Assembly: GCA_036245805.1 (NCBI GenBank)
Contig: BTRK01000005.1
Span: 45,061,216-45,125,215, forward strand
Reading direction: 5' to 3'
Source of the DNA: Pristionchus mayeri
Taxonomy: Eukaryota > Nematoda > Chromadorea > Rhabditida > Neodiplogasteridae
Length of the DNA stretch: 64,000 nucleotides
Part shown: one piece after another, positions 45,701 through 55,258 of the stretch
Position numbering within the stretch: position 1 is the stretch's first letter
Layout: each line of letters begins with the position of its first letter
Made by a program: the position numbers and the translations under genes
The notes under the pieces: model-generated
What the model was told of the DNA's origin: nothing
Seen by the model: the letters and a program-made list of their open reading frames with translations, nothing else
Database searches by the model: none

Positions 45701-47102
45701 GATGAAGAGACGGTGACCCGAATTACGAACTCTAAGGTGTCTTAATCTACACGGGCAGAGTCTGAGTGCGAGGACGAAGCAAATGCATTCTTCATTCACA
45801 AAGCAGCTGATGATACAGGCAAGATTAATTGCATCTCGGTTCTATATTTTCCTAGTATGAGTTGATCAAATGCGTACTAAAATTAAGTTCTTTCATGATG
45901 CACCTTTTTGGTGTCAACCATAGTTGCGCAACACTAACGGTAAGGTGATTTCGGACCACCACCCCGATATGTATGAAGTTGTGCACTGCTCCCAGACAGT
46001 TGCCAATTGTTCTCTCTTCAGGCGTTCGTACCGTTTCTCTTCCGAGGCATTCCGGACATGTCAATGCTCGTGTCAGCCTTCTGCCTCATCGATTTCAGCT
46101 CGAGAGTTACGCGTGCGTGCATGCATGTCCGGGGTTTCAAGTTTTGACAAATTTGAACTATTTTTCGAGTTGATAACACATAACATTATCTAACGTATAA
46201 CACGTTCAATCAAACGTTACACGTGTGAATCTCAAAATGCTGATTGATTCACAAGAGAATAAGCATTTTTCAAAGAAATAATAATAATGATTAGGCAGAG
46301 ATTTCTTGCGCATTAGATTTTCCGTGTTATAAAAAATAGCAATTAGGAAGAGATTGTGCGCGTGGCAGATCACGTGTTTTGCAAAGAAAATGATAGTAAG
46401 TAGGAAGAAATTACATGCGCAAGAGATAACTCGTGTTGTAATGAAAAATATCAATAACGAAAATTATACGCTTGAAAGAGATTTCTCACTTTGTGAAGAA
46501 AAATGGCAATTTGTAAGAGAATACGTGCACAAGAGACCGGTCGTTTTGCAAAGAACGAAAACAATAATTAGGAGGAGATTGCGTTCACAGAAGATTTTTG
46601 CTGCTGCTTATTATTTTTGCTGCTGTTTACTGTAAGACAATTCCCGTATCAGATGGGGGGGGGAAATGGGGGGGGGGGGTGACGTTCGCACAACGGACAT
46701 TTGCACAACAATTCGCCGTTCCGTTTCGATTTGACGTAGCAACTTGGGAGTTGTGTCATTGTAATCAGTATGTGGTCCCCTACATTAGCATATATAAAAC
46801 TTGCTTCCATGCGAACTTGAGTTTCACTCCATATCTATGTATACGGGGTTCATGGTCTAAAATTGTGAATTTTAGTGGAAAATCATTGTTAGAAAAAAAT
46901 CGAAACGGAACGGCGAATTGTTGTGCAAATGTCCGTTGTGCAAATGTCACCCCCCCCCCCGAGAAAAAAAAAAAATACTCATTGCATTTCAGCATGGGGT
47001 CGAATCCCAGTGTCCTTTGCTTCCGTTCATGCTATCATCAACAGTTCGCTCATAATAATTCTTCATAAACCATACCGTGACAAGGTGGGCTATCATTTGT
47101 AA
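42706..47102 (+). CDS. Serpentine chemoreceptor, Sri/Srh-like seven-TM GPCR
   Basis: Eleven proposed exons: 42706-42821, 43041-43158, 44010-44042, 44087-44176, 44288-44404, 44532-44630, 44992-45100, 45416-45467, 45761-45818, 46022-46112 and 46993-47102. Every phase closes, giving 330 residues, the usual length for these receptors. TM1 is GVINIALALFV, then YRWFLLQL and the Sri-like QPHIILPVLAQY in TM2. TM3 is VWMVLTANSFAAILDGFF with the following YRDRC, and TM4 is FWHMCAFLIIIVPW. The cytoplasmic SARTKQMHSSFTKQLMIQ precedes TM6 (PFLFRGIPDMS), and TM7 SFASVHAIINSSLIIIL ends in the hallmark PYR. Family members are olfactory or chemosensory receptors of neuron cilia. Exon 9 uses a GC donor (GCAAGA). 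The exon 5 acceptor (GCAAG) and exon 1 are the least certain; an alternative start is the ATG at 42973. Introns hold four hairpin or foldback insertions. Confidence 0.82.
43295..43736. mobile_element. Foldback with TACCGTAACCC motifs in chemoreceptor intron 2
   Basis: A nearly perfect 442-bp inverted repeat. The left end is CGGCGACACCCATGACCCCC and the right end is its complement. The arms share CGTACCCAATCGAT and GGTCAAGACTAG with their complements, and the centre is near 43515. It is the same family as 32916-33911. Confidence 0.9.
43817..43993. mobile_element. P4 hairpin MITE in chemoreceptor intron 2
   Basis: The ends are GGCACTAGGTCGG and CCGACCTAGTGTC. The 8-bp flanks AACAGTAT and AACTGTAT differ by one base. 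The arms include ATAACCTACTGGATGAT and its complement. The element ends 16 nt before the exon 3 acceptor at 44009. Confidence 0.88.
45626..45734. mobile_element. P1 hairpin MITE in chemoreceptor intron 8
   Basis: A palindrome, GAGTTCGTAATTCGGGTCA to its complement, with TA on both sides and the loop ACCGGTCGAGCGG. It ends 26 nt before the exon 9 acceptor. Confidence 0.9.
46671..46960. mobile_element. Foldback in chemoreceptor intron 10
   Basis: GCACAACGGACATTTGCACA and AATTCGCCGTTCCGTTTCGA at the left pair with complements at 46895-46950. The centre holds the GCGAACTTGAGTTTCACTCC block also seen in the foldback at 11523-12057. The intron runs on through an A-rich tract to the acceptor at 46992. 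Confidence 0.85.
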
Positions 47103-48685
47103 CCCGCTATTGGAAAATGGTTGTATTTTCGCATATGAATCATCTCTAAGTAATGGCAAATATTAAAAAAAACATTAAATTGTAGACATTGTTCTGGCTG
47201 AAACCAATACTACGGTGCCGAAAGCCGCCTAAGGTGGTATGTGAAAACTTTTACAATTAGAAAGAGCACGTGCTTTCAGCAAACTGTCACACAATTCTCC
47301 GTTCTTCAATCGACTAGTGGTGTCGGACAAGCATCATACGATGATCTCAGCTAAAGAACTGTTAGCAAAGTGAAATTTGAACCGTTGGGAACCCCGCAAC
47401 GAATTTCCTTCTCTCTCAAACTGTCGATGTTGACTTGTCCATATTCTAGACTTCTTACATCATTCGATGATCTCAGTTAGATGCGATGAGCAGATGCTGT
47501 ATCCAGACGAGAACATGTATTTCCACATTTCTTCCGTTCGTCCCGACCCTGTGCAGAGCGCAATGATATTATCCTGTGATATTTTCCTGAATAAATTGTG
47601 GAGGAAAAAAACGGAGAAAAAATCGAACATTCTGAATTTAGGGGTAGTGTGTCCATACGTCAATGGATCCCCGTAAACTCTAAGAATGCAATCCTGCACT
47701 ATTAATGCCGAGCACATACTAACTATGGGAATTTATGGAATATCGCGAGCGGTCTCACTAGAGATTAAATATAGCACATCATACAATGAATTTGAGCAAC
47801 GTTTCTTCGTGCTATATCTCAGGACACAGTTTGGATGATGAATGAGAATAATAATATTGATTGCATAATGTGCAAGACACATTAGATATGTTATTGAAGT
47901 CGAAAATACGTCATTGAAAGCGCATGCAAAGGTATTCCCGTACACATGTCCTGTTGCTATGACACTGCAAGACCAGTGTCTAGGAGCTAGTTGGGGGGAA
48001 TACCTTCTTCGGACCTAACAACCAACCGTGAATTGAGTTGCTATGATCAACAGAGTTCGGTGATTGCCTAACATTTCATTTTTTTATGAACAAAACTAAT
48101 GCTCAGAATTGTTAAACTATAATTCTCTTTCGATTTCTTGAGCTTCTGGCAACTAGAGTTCGTAATTCGGGCCTTCACTCCCTAGATCGGTCGAGCGGTG
48201 AGAGAGTGTGTATAATGAAGAGACCGTGGTATCATTTCTCGAACTCTACTGGCCACTTGATCTTGCCTCCAATCCCTGTGTTTATAAATTGAAAGCGTCC
48301 CTTTCGACCTCTCTAACAGCATCGCTCTCCATACCGTCGTTTATCTTTGCTCAAGCAAACGTCTGACTCTCTTCGGTTTGCATGCTCTCTCACCGGTCAG
48401 AGAACCGAGAGAGCGTGCAAACTGAAGAGAGTCAGACGATTGCTCGTTTGCTCCCTCTCTCTGATTGGTCATGATTCATCGGAGAGTTCAAAAGTTCTGC
48501 CTAAATTTTGAGGCGAAATTCACGCACACAACGAATTTAAAAGGGTCGTCGATATGATCGATATTTTTCATATGTCGATATATTATCATTATTCCGCGTT
48601 ATGACTAGACAAATATTGCGTCTATATTTAGCCGGGCCAAGCTCAAGGAATTCTTCCTATTTTGCCAAATTTCAGGAATAAATTT
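47103..48685. other. Intergenic, with P1 (48153-48249) and P2 (48349-48452) hairpins
   Basis: No gene seen. 48153-48249 is a P1 copy of the subtype with GATACCACGG-type outer arm and a shortened left arm, bordered by TA. 48349-48452 is a P2 copy, CTCAAGCAAACGTCTGAC to GTCAGACGATTGCTCGTTTG, about 100 bp downstream of it. Confidence 0.65.
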
Positions 48686-48695
48686 TTTTTTTCAG
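48686..48695 (+). promoter_or_regulatory. Possible trans-splice acceptor, orphan gene 1
   Basis: A U-rich TTTTTTTCAG ends 5 nt before the ATG. The same TTTATTTCAG with 5-nt spacing precedes orphan gene 3 (55244-55253). This is typical of SL trans-splicing in nematodes but could be a 5'-UTR intron acceptor. Confidence 0.5.
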
Positions 48696-48700
48696 TAGAA

Positions 48701-50618
48701 ATGATCTTACCCAAACTGGCTCTTCTTCTTCAAATATTCATGACAGTGCAGTCGCGGAAAGTCACATACATCACATTGGGCGTCGATTTCGAGAACTCCG
48801 GCGATGAGGTGTGTAGTAGGGGATTTAGGAGTAAAATATTTCTGATTCGTTGCATAGATCATATCACCAATTTAGCACACCTGACCCGACCAACACCCAA
48901 AATAGCCTGAAAGGGGAATGCTAGTGTAAATTCGTGGGAAAAAGGGTTGAGGGTCCGTTGTTCGGATTGCAGTACACACATTATCTGTCGCTTGGTCGGA
49001 TGATATCTATGACGTCATGCCGTTTTATATCAAAGGCAGCATGACGTCAGAGTTCTCATCCGACCTAGTGCCAGTTATCTCGTTCGGCTAGTTCTCAGGA
49101 AATGGAAATGGAAATGGGAAATATTTGAATTCCCGAAATTGAATATACCCGTTCTCCATGGAGATAGAAATTTGAAATGTCGAATATAACGTTTCCTGAC
49201 CCTCAGAACGGTATATTCCAATTTGTGTATCTAGCTCCTCGGAGAACGGAGATGTCCAATTGCGTGAAAATAAATGTCACTTCCGTTCAAATTCCGTGAG
49301 AACTAATAAGAGAGATTATGATAAATGGGACGTCGACCCGAACTACGAACTCTAACCTGCTCGTGTATGAGTCATATCTTGTTTTCAGTTCAAGCAACTT
49401 TATGATCATTTCGTGGCAGTTCAGTCGAAACCCAGAGGTCGTGAAAATCATGCACAATTGGGAATCATACGCACCTTTCAGATAACCCCGACGACAACAT
49501 TGATAGCTACATTGTTCCTGCGGAAAATCTCACATTGTTCGCTTACAAGTTTGCCTACGAAGACTCGGATGAGCCGAGGTCAGCTCAAATTAGGGATGGC
49601 TTCGCAAGAAATGACTCTCTTCAAACTACACACTCTCTCACCAATCAGGCCGGCGAGAGAGTGTGTGGTATGAAGAGACCGATTCTTGCCAAGCCATCCC
49701 TAAAATATACCATCATTTGGTATTTGCAAACGCCTCTTTTCGTTAAACAACATATAATTGCGTTTTGTGTAGTATGATGAAACATGAATTAGAGATACCC
49801 ATGTAAGTTGCCACTCTTTGACATTGCCACTTTGACTCTTGGACACGTCATGCGCGCCCAAGAACTACGCCTTTTCGGTGCAAAATATAATTTGCTTTCG
49901 AATCCTTCTTTCGCAAGTGTCACACTTACTGCGCTACAGGATTCCCGAACTGCTGCGAGCTCTCAGCAAGGAGCTGTGCAAGTTCGAGCCCAATCGACTT
50001 CCAGCTCATGGCCGTTATTGGTGCGACCGGGACCATTCAGACCAGCTAGCGCACGTTCATGTTGAAGGAGGAACGGCAATGCAGAGTTAGGAATTTGAGA
50101 TATTGATATACGCACAAATTCGTTCTAAACATGATCAAATACAATTGACATGATTGAATCAAATACAATATAAAATACACATTTTTTTCAGCAATGTGGC
50201 ATGATGTGCTCTATTGGCACGGATTCAGCGACCGTCAGGATGACAACTCCAAACGTCCGTTCGTTGAGCTCGCCAATATTCCGCGTAGACTACACTACGC
50301 GTTCGAGACGACTGTGATGTACTTCGGAACATCGTTCGTCCAATACAAGAGTGAGTATTTGGCTTTTTTTTGGGATCCGGTAGAATCATTAGTGTTGATC
50401 AGCCGCTGGAAATAGTTTCTCAGATATAGGCTGAATGAGAATAGGGTAAGGCTATCATTGCGTATCTCTTGCAGTGCGCCGCAAATGACTAATTATAAAT
50501 TTTCAACATAAAATTCTTCATTTCAGGCGTTTCCGTCGTCAGCTGCTCTTATAATGATGAAGGCGTGATTATATCTGCCTGCAAGAAGTTCACACCGCAA
50601 CCTATTGTGTGCAATTGA
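48701..50618 (+). CDS. Secreted orphan-family protein 1
   Basis: Six exons: 48701-48808, 49389-49437, 49482-49578, 49940-50085, 50192-50350 and 50527-50618. The phases close, giving 216 residues. I do not recognise the family. It begins with a signal-peptide-like MILPKLALLLQIFMTVQS. Conserved blocks shared with the two following genes are YITLGVDFENSG, then F..LYD.F..VQS.PRG, a NLT sequon (ENLTLF), PELLRALSKELCKF, MWHDVLYWHGFSD, SFVQYK, and a C-terminal three-cysteine motif SVVSCSYN...C.KF.P.P..C. With no internal transmembrane segment it should be secreted. Exon 5 sizes differ among paralogues but phases are identical, which supports the model. P3 and P1-variant hairpins lie in introns 1 and 3. 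Function unknown. Confidence 0.82.
48992..49072. mobile_element. P3 hairpin MITE in orphan gene 1 intron 1
   Basis: GGTCGGATG and ATGACGTCATGCC at the left pair with GGCAGCATGACGTCA and CATCCGACCTAGTGCC at the right. The left terminus is mutated. The 3' part of the presumed target duplication, TTATCT, is visible on both sides. Confidence 0.8.
49591..49702. mobile_element. P1-like hairpin with different termini in orphan gene 1 intron 3
   Basis: The outer ends are TAGGGATGGCTTCGCAAGAA and its near complement. The inner stem is the P1/P2-like CTCTCTTCAAACTACACACTC. It is a relative of P1 with other terminal repeats. Confidence 0.8.
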
Positions 50619-50750
50619 GTTTATAGTTTTGACAATTTGAACAATTGGTTCATGACCAGAATTGTTTACGCAACTTAGCATAATGTCCAGTATCGTATAT
50701 GTCTTCAAATGTTTTCATTCATTTGCCCACATAATAAAACGTTTGTTGAG

Positions 50751-51040
50751 GCCGGGCTGGCGCAGTGGTTGTGTGCCAGAGTTGCGTTCGAAGGGTCACG
50801 AGTTCGATCCCCGCCCGCGTCCTCAGATCCACCCACACCAAGGGGGTTAAGAAATGTTGGCAGTGATAAAAAAAATCGCGAAAGCAAAATCCCCCACCAC
50901 GTGCACACAACTCTGGCGGTTAGCATTACGCATAGGTCGCTGATAACCTCAGGACAGACTGAACGCTGAATTGGCGCGGAGGCGGCAAAGCACGCCTGTC
51001 GTGAGAGCCGAATTCTACTTTCTTTTACATTGTAAAAATA
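50751..51040 (+). mobile_element. tRNA-derived SINE
   Basis: The head GCCGGGCTGGCGCAGTGG contains a polymerase III A box, and AGTTCGATCC near 50801-50810 is the B box. The cloverleaf is not intact, so this is a SINE rather than a tRNA gene. A non-coding body follows. The 3' end is approximate. It lies between orphan genes 1 and 2. Confidence 0.75.
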
Positions 51041-51281
51041 CAACTTGATGTATCGTATTGTCATATCACGATTTATTGCTGACAAGAAATCGATTGGATA
51101 GTAGGATATCCCGTGAATGGGCAAACCACCATTTGACAAAAATGTATTCCTAACATTTTTTTAAATGTCAGGTGCCTGAATCCATCAATGTTCTTTCGGT
51201 AAACATTAATCGGCTTTTTTGAGCTACATCAGAACATATTTTACTTGAGCGGAACCCTGTCATACAGTACGTGCTAATAGC

Positions 51282-51716
51282 CTTGGCGATGTGCGTGCGC
51301 GGAGGTGCGCGGCTTGCGCGGATTGATTTTGAGGGAAGAATATTGTTTCTCACGATTCGAACCCATTATTTTTGAATTCTTCGTAAAATTTCGCATCGGA
51401 AGGACTATTAATTTAAATTTTAATAAAAATAAATCATTATTTTGAATTCTGTGATCTTGCAACCTACCGTAATCACAGTTTGCGATACTGTCGCTATCGT
51501 AAACTGAGATTACGGTAGGTTTCAGAAATACCGCATTCAAAATATTGATTTATAAATATAAATATATTTTTAAAAATATGAATTAATAGTTCTTCCGATG
51601 CGAAATTTTACGGAGAATTCGAAAATAATAGGTTCGAATAGTGAAAAATAATATTCTTCTCGCAAAATCAATCCGCGCAAGCCGCGCTCCGCCGCGCAGC
51701 GCAGCGCACGCACATG
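51282..51716. mobile_element. Foldback between orphan genes 1 and 2
   Basis: An inverted repeat of about 435 bp. GTGCGTGCGCGG and GCGCGGATTGATTTTG at the left pair with CAAAATCAATCCGCGC and CGCACGCAC at the right. The centre pairs AACCTACCGTAATC with GATTACGGTAGGTT around 51490. Confidence 0.87.
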
Positions 51717-52540
51717 GTCAAGACGATTAGCATGTACTGTATATGAGTTTCGCATCTACTCGAAATGTTGATTGAGATTGAGAATTCGTGCGATTGTTGG
51801 ATGCTTGACCAGATAAAGAGTATACACTTGTCATCGCAAATGACGTGACAGGAAACGATCATTTGATCTTGCCCCAGTGTATATATATTGTGAGTATCGG
51901 TAGCAGTTTTTGTTTACCTCTGATCCTCATTTCATGGTTTATATTTCAGCTCAACTGTGAATTCGTCAGTTCCTTACCGTATTTACATGTGAATTATGAA
52001 GAGTAGTGATCACGACCTTTCAGCCGAGATTGGACGGGTCTCGAAGATGATCTCGTCTAAACTGGGTCTTCTTCTGCAAATATTCGTTATAGTGCAGTCG
52101 AGAAATTATACTTACATTACACTGGACCTGGACTTTGGCAACTCTGGGATTAAGGTGAGAATGGCACATATTCGTAATGTGCATTGACATTACATATCTA
52201 CCTGAAATGTTAGGTGGAAAATGACTTTTTTAGTTCAAAGCTCTGTATGAAGAATTCGTGAAAGTCCAGTCGAAGCCCAGAGGTTAGCCATTTACAATAA
52301 TATAATTTAAAAAATTACATGCGTTTTCAGAGAATCCCGAAGAAAACGTCGACAGTTACATTGTACCGGCAGAGAATCTGACACTATATGCGCACGAGTT
52401 CCGCCTACAAGAAGGCGCTGCACCGAGGTATAATTTTCTGGTAAATAAATCAATAAATTCTATTGAAATGTATGCACAACAATGATCAACATTGTCCCCA
52501 AAAAGGAACGAAATTCGCGCTTCTGTATCGACACAACTAT

Positions 52541-52631
52541 GGGCACTATGTCGGATGAGAACTATGACGCCATTCCGCCTTTGATGGAACAAAGGCGGCA
52601 TGACGTCATAGTTCTCATCCGGCGTAGTGCC
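52541..52631. mobile_element. P3 hairpin MITE in orphan gene 2 intron 3
   Basis: GGCACTATGTCGGATGAGAA pairs with the complementary right arm ending GTGCC. The flanks CAACTATG (52533-52540) and CAATTATG (52632-52639) are an 8-bp target duplication with one change. The acceptor CAG follows at 52640-52642. Confidence 0.9.
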
Positions 52632-53917
52632 CAATTATGCAGGCTCCCCGCACTTCTTCGCACTCTGAGCAAGGAACTCTGTCGTTTCAAGCCCAACCGA
52701 ATGCCCACGAATACTCGAATTTGTTACGACTGCCACAGCAAGCAGCTAGCAAGAGTATTCATATACAAACATCCAATATTGGCAGGTGATATTTTATTTC
52801 TGATATTTGCGATACAATCTACAGCAAAATCAGATTTCGCGAACCATTACTCAATTGGGATTAGAGTTCTCTTATTGGAAAATTTCTGCACCCCAAATTT
52901 GGGTTCATGGTCAACGATTTTATACTCATAGTAAAAAAAGACTAAATAGGGCACCAATCGATACTATACTACCATCAGGTGCATATCGCTTAGGCTGATC
53001 TAAAACTCGATTTGAACATGAATTTGGGGCACTGCGCACGCCTATGTTGCAGATTCTTGGTACAGTTCTAAACAGTTAATTTTATTTTGCTGATATAGCG
53101 CGCATTCCTCATAACAATCGCTTCGAAAAAAGACAAATAAATACCAATACAAGCTGCAAAATTGAGCGGTAATTTATTTTTCTGACTAGCCGTTGGCTAC
53201 TGCCAACGACCAGGGGTGGCTCGCGGCGCCTTGGCGCTTCTCGTGCTCGGAAGTGACGTAGAATGCAATGGTGGGAGATAATCCAATTATCACAGAATAG
53301 AGTCGAGATAATCCAATAAAATGTTCCTGAATCGTTTGCCCGGAATATATCTTATTTCACCTAGATATGTCGGCCGGTGGAACAGCTTTCCCTTTTCAAT
53401 AATGCTTACGCATTTTTCGAGCATATTTTGTCCTGAATACATTAGGGTACGTATTTTAACTCGTCGATGAAACCAAGATTGTTTTTATTCCAATTTTTCC
53501 CAAGGTGGTAACTTAATTTTTAATAAATACATTCCACATGTTACTGTGCATTGATATCATTCAGAGGCTCTGCATCAAATTGCAGGACGATTGAACACTT
53601 CCAGTAATTTTGAAAATTTGTCCACTGAAATTTACTTTTAATTTTTTTTCAATTTGGCGGGAGATTAAAATTATCGAATCAGATATGTTTCAGGTGATTC
53701 TCGAAAACGGAAAGCGATGTAGTGGTTTGCAACACTTGGAGTCAAAGATGATTCAAAATTCCCACCCAAGAATACATTGATCGTGCACTTAACAACCATT
53801 TAGTGCACCTGAAACATATTGCGCAATTGCCTAAAACTACCTGAAAGCGCTAAATATCATTTTCAAAGCTTTTTCTGTCAAACCATCCATATGAAGGTTC
53901 CCCCAATTGGTCTTTTT

Positions 53918-54008
53918 GGCCCTGTTGGACTCGATCTTCTATGATGTCATGCCGCCTTTAATATATCAAAGGCGGCATGACGTCACAGTTCTCATCCGGC
54001 CGAGTGCC
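53918..54008. mobile_element. P3 hairpin MITE in orphan gene 2 intron 4
   Basis: ATGATGTCATGCCGCCTTT pairs with AAAGGCGGCATGACGTCA, and the right terminus is CCGGCCGAGTGCC. The left terminus is diverged. The right end lies 8 nt before the acceptor at 54016. Confidence 0.82.
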
Positions 54009-54580
54009 ATTATCAGGTGTGTGGTCGGACGTGCTGCACAGGCACGGATTCCTCGACGATCTTCAGAACTTCGACGGGCAATTCGTCGAGTTCGCCAATC
54101 TTCCCAATGGTCTTAACTTCACGCACTCGCCTGATATGGATCTGCCTAGATGGGTACCGATACACCAAAAAATGGAATATTCTTTCATTCAATTCAAGAG
54201 TGAGTACCGCTTTAGGGAGGGGATTTTTTTTATTGGAAATTTATTAACATATGGTTGGATAGGTTTCTACTGTTCTACATCAGCAAAGCTCATCAGACGT
54301 ATTTCAAATCTGAAGCACAATATATAACGTATTTTTTCAATTAATAACTCTAGTGAAATTTCCCCCATTTCATTTAATTTCAGGTTTCTTATCTTGCAAC
54401 TCTTGCAGTGCTCCGCAAAGGACTAAATGTAAATTATCAAAATAAATCATGCATTTCAGGCGTCTCGATCGTTAGTTGTTCATATAATGAGAATGTACTC
54501 CGTTCGTGGAAGAAGTTTGCTACGAAAACCGATGGAGTGCAACTGACGCCTGCCACTAGAAGAAAGCATGATTAACCCAA

Positions 54581-54668
54581 GGGCACTAGGCCGTATGAGA
54601 ACGATGACGTCATCCCACCCCCACATCACATGCGGCACGATGTCATAGTTTTCATCCTACTTAGTGCC
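54581..54668. mobile_element. P3 hairpin MITE after orphan gene 2
   Basis: GGGCACTAGGCCGTATGAGA is the left end and CATCCTACTTAGTGCC the right. A perfect 8-bp duplication TAACCCAA flanks it (54573-54580 and 54669-54676). The left duplication supplies the stop codon of orphan gene 2. Confidence 0.9.
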
Positions 54669-54676
54669 TAACCCAA

Positions 54677-55243
54677 GGACCAAAACAATCGTTTCTTCTC
54701 TTCAGTTATTCCTTCGTAAACTCTTCCTTGTGTTTCTTAATGTTTCATTTTACTTCGATTATCTTTTTTTTAAAATTTCTCAACTATTCATGATTAGAAA
54801 TTCTTCCGACTGTATACCCAAAACGAATATTTTTAGGCAAATGTGCCTCTCCCAACCATTCCTGACGATACTGTAATTTTATTACGGCATTGTTTTCCGG
54901 ATATTTAGTTAATACTTCGACTCTCCGCCATTTCCGGCACGATTAAGCTAAATAATTATCGATAAATAAAAATAGAATTTCATTCGATTGCCAGAGTGAC
55001 CACGAGTCAAGTTCTGCTAACTCTCGGTTTTTTATCGAGAGAATTTGGAAAAAAATAATAAAAAAAGACTCTGTGTTTATTAATCGACAGCATCAGTCAC
55101 ACGCTTCCTCTCTATAAACTTCGTCCTCCATTCCATCGTTTATCTTTGCAGCCCATTGAGTTGTTTATATTTCACGTGGTACCTCAACCACTCGTGACTT
55201 ATTTCATTCTCATTGCATGCTCATATAACAAAAAAAACAATAA
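54677..55243. other. Intergenic, no gene seen
   Basis: A-T-rich upstream region of orphan gene 3 without repeats or exon chain. Confidence 0.5.
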
Positions 55244-55253
55244 TTTATTTCAG
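55244..55253 (+). promoter_or_regulatory. Possible trans-splice acceptor, orphan gene 3
   Basis: TTTATTTCAG lies 5 nt before the ATG, in the same arrangement as in orphan gene 1. Confidence 0.5.
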
Positions 55254-55258
55254 TCGAA

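Larger units (their letters stand above)
52047..54575 (+). pseudogene. Secreted orphan-family protein 2, decaying copy
   Basis: Six exons: 52047-52154, 52234-52282, 52331-52427, 52643-52785, 54017-54199 and 54460-54575, giving 231 residues as encoded. The start at 52047 makes exon 1 exactly 108 nt as in gene 1; an in-frame ATG at 51996 lacks paralogue support. Family blocks are present: LGLLLQIFVIVQS, YITLDLDF, ENLTLYAHEF, PALLRTLSKELCRF, WSDVLHRHGFLDD and SFIQFK. The C-terminus is damaged. The second conserved cysteine is a Trp (RSWKKF), and one extra A in the run at 54525-54528 shifts the frame, so the terminal cysteine is lost and the protein runs on to a TAA. That TAA belongs to the target duplication of the P3 hairpin immediately downstream. 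It is transcribable but probably losing function; a sequencing error could mimic the shift. Confidence 0.75.

Noticed and set aside
46598..47068. 156-residue plus-strand frame starting MLLLIIFAAVYC
   Set aside because: It crosses a G homopolymer and a foldback and overlaps chemoreceptor exon 11 in another frame; the receptor frame with SFASVHAII and PYR is the supported one.
50751..50825. Functional tRNA gene
   Set aside because: A and B boxes are present, but acceptor and T stems do not pair properly and a long body follows. It is a SINE head.
38836..54668. P3/P4 elements as introners, creating new introns
   Set aside because: The same introns exist at identical phases in paralogues without the element (for example orphan genes 1 and 3 at the intron of 52541-52631), so the introns are older than the insertions.
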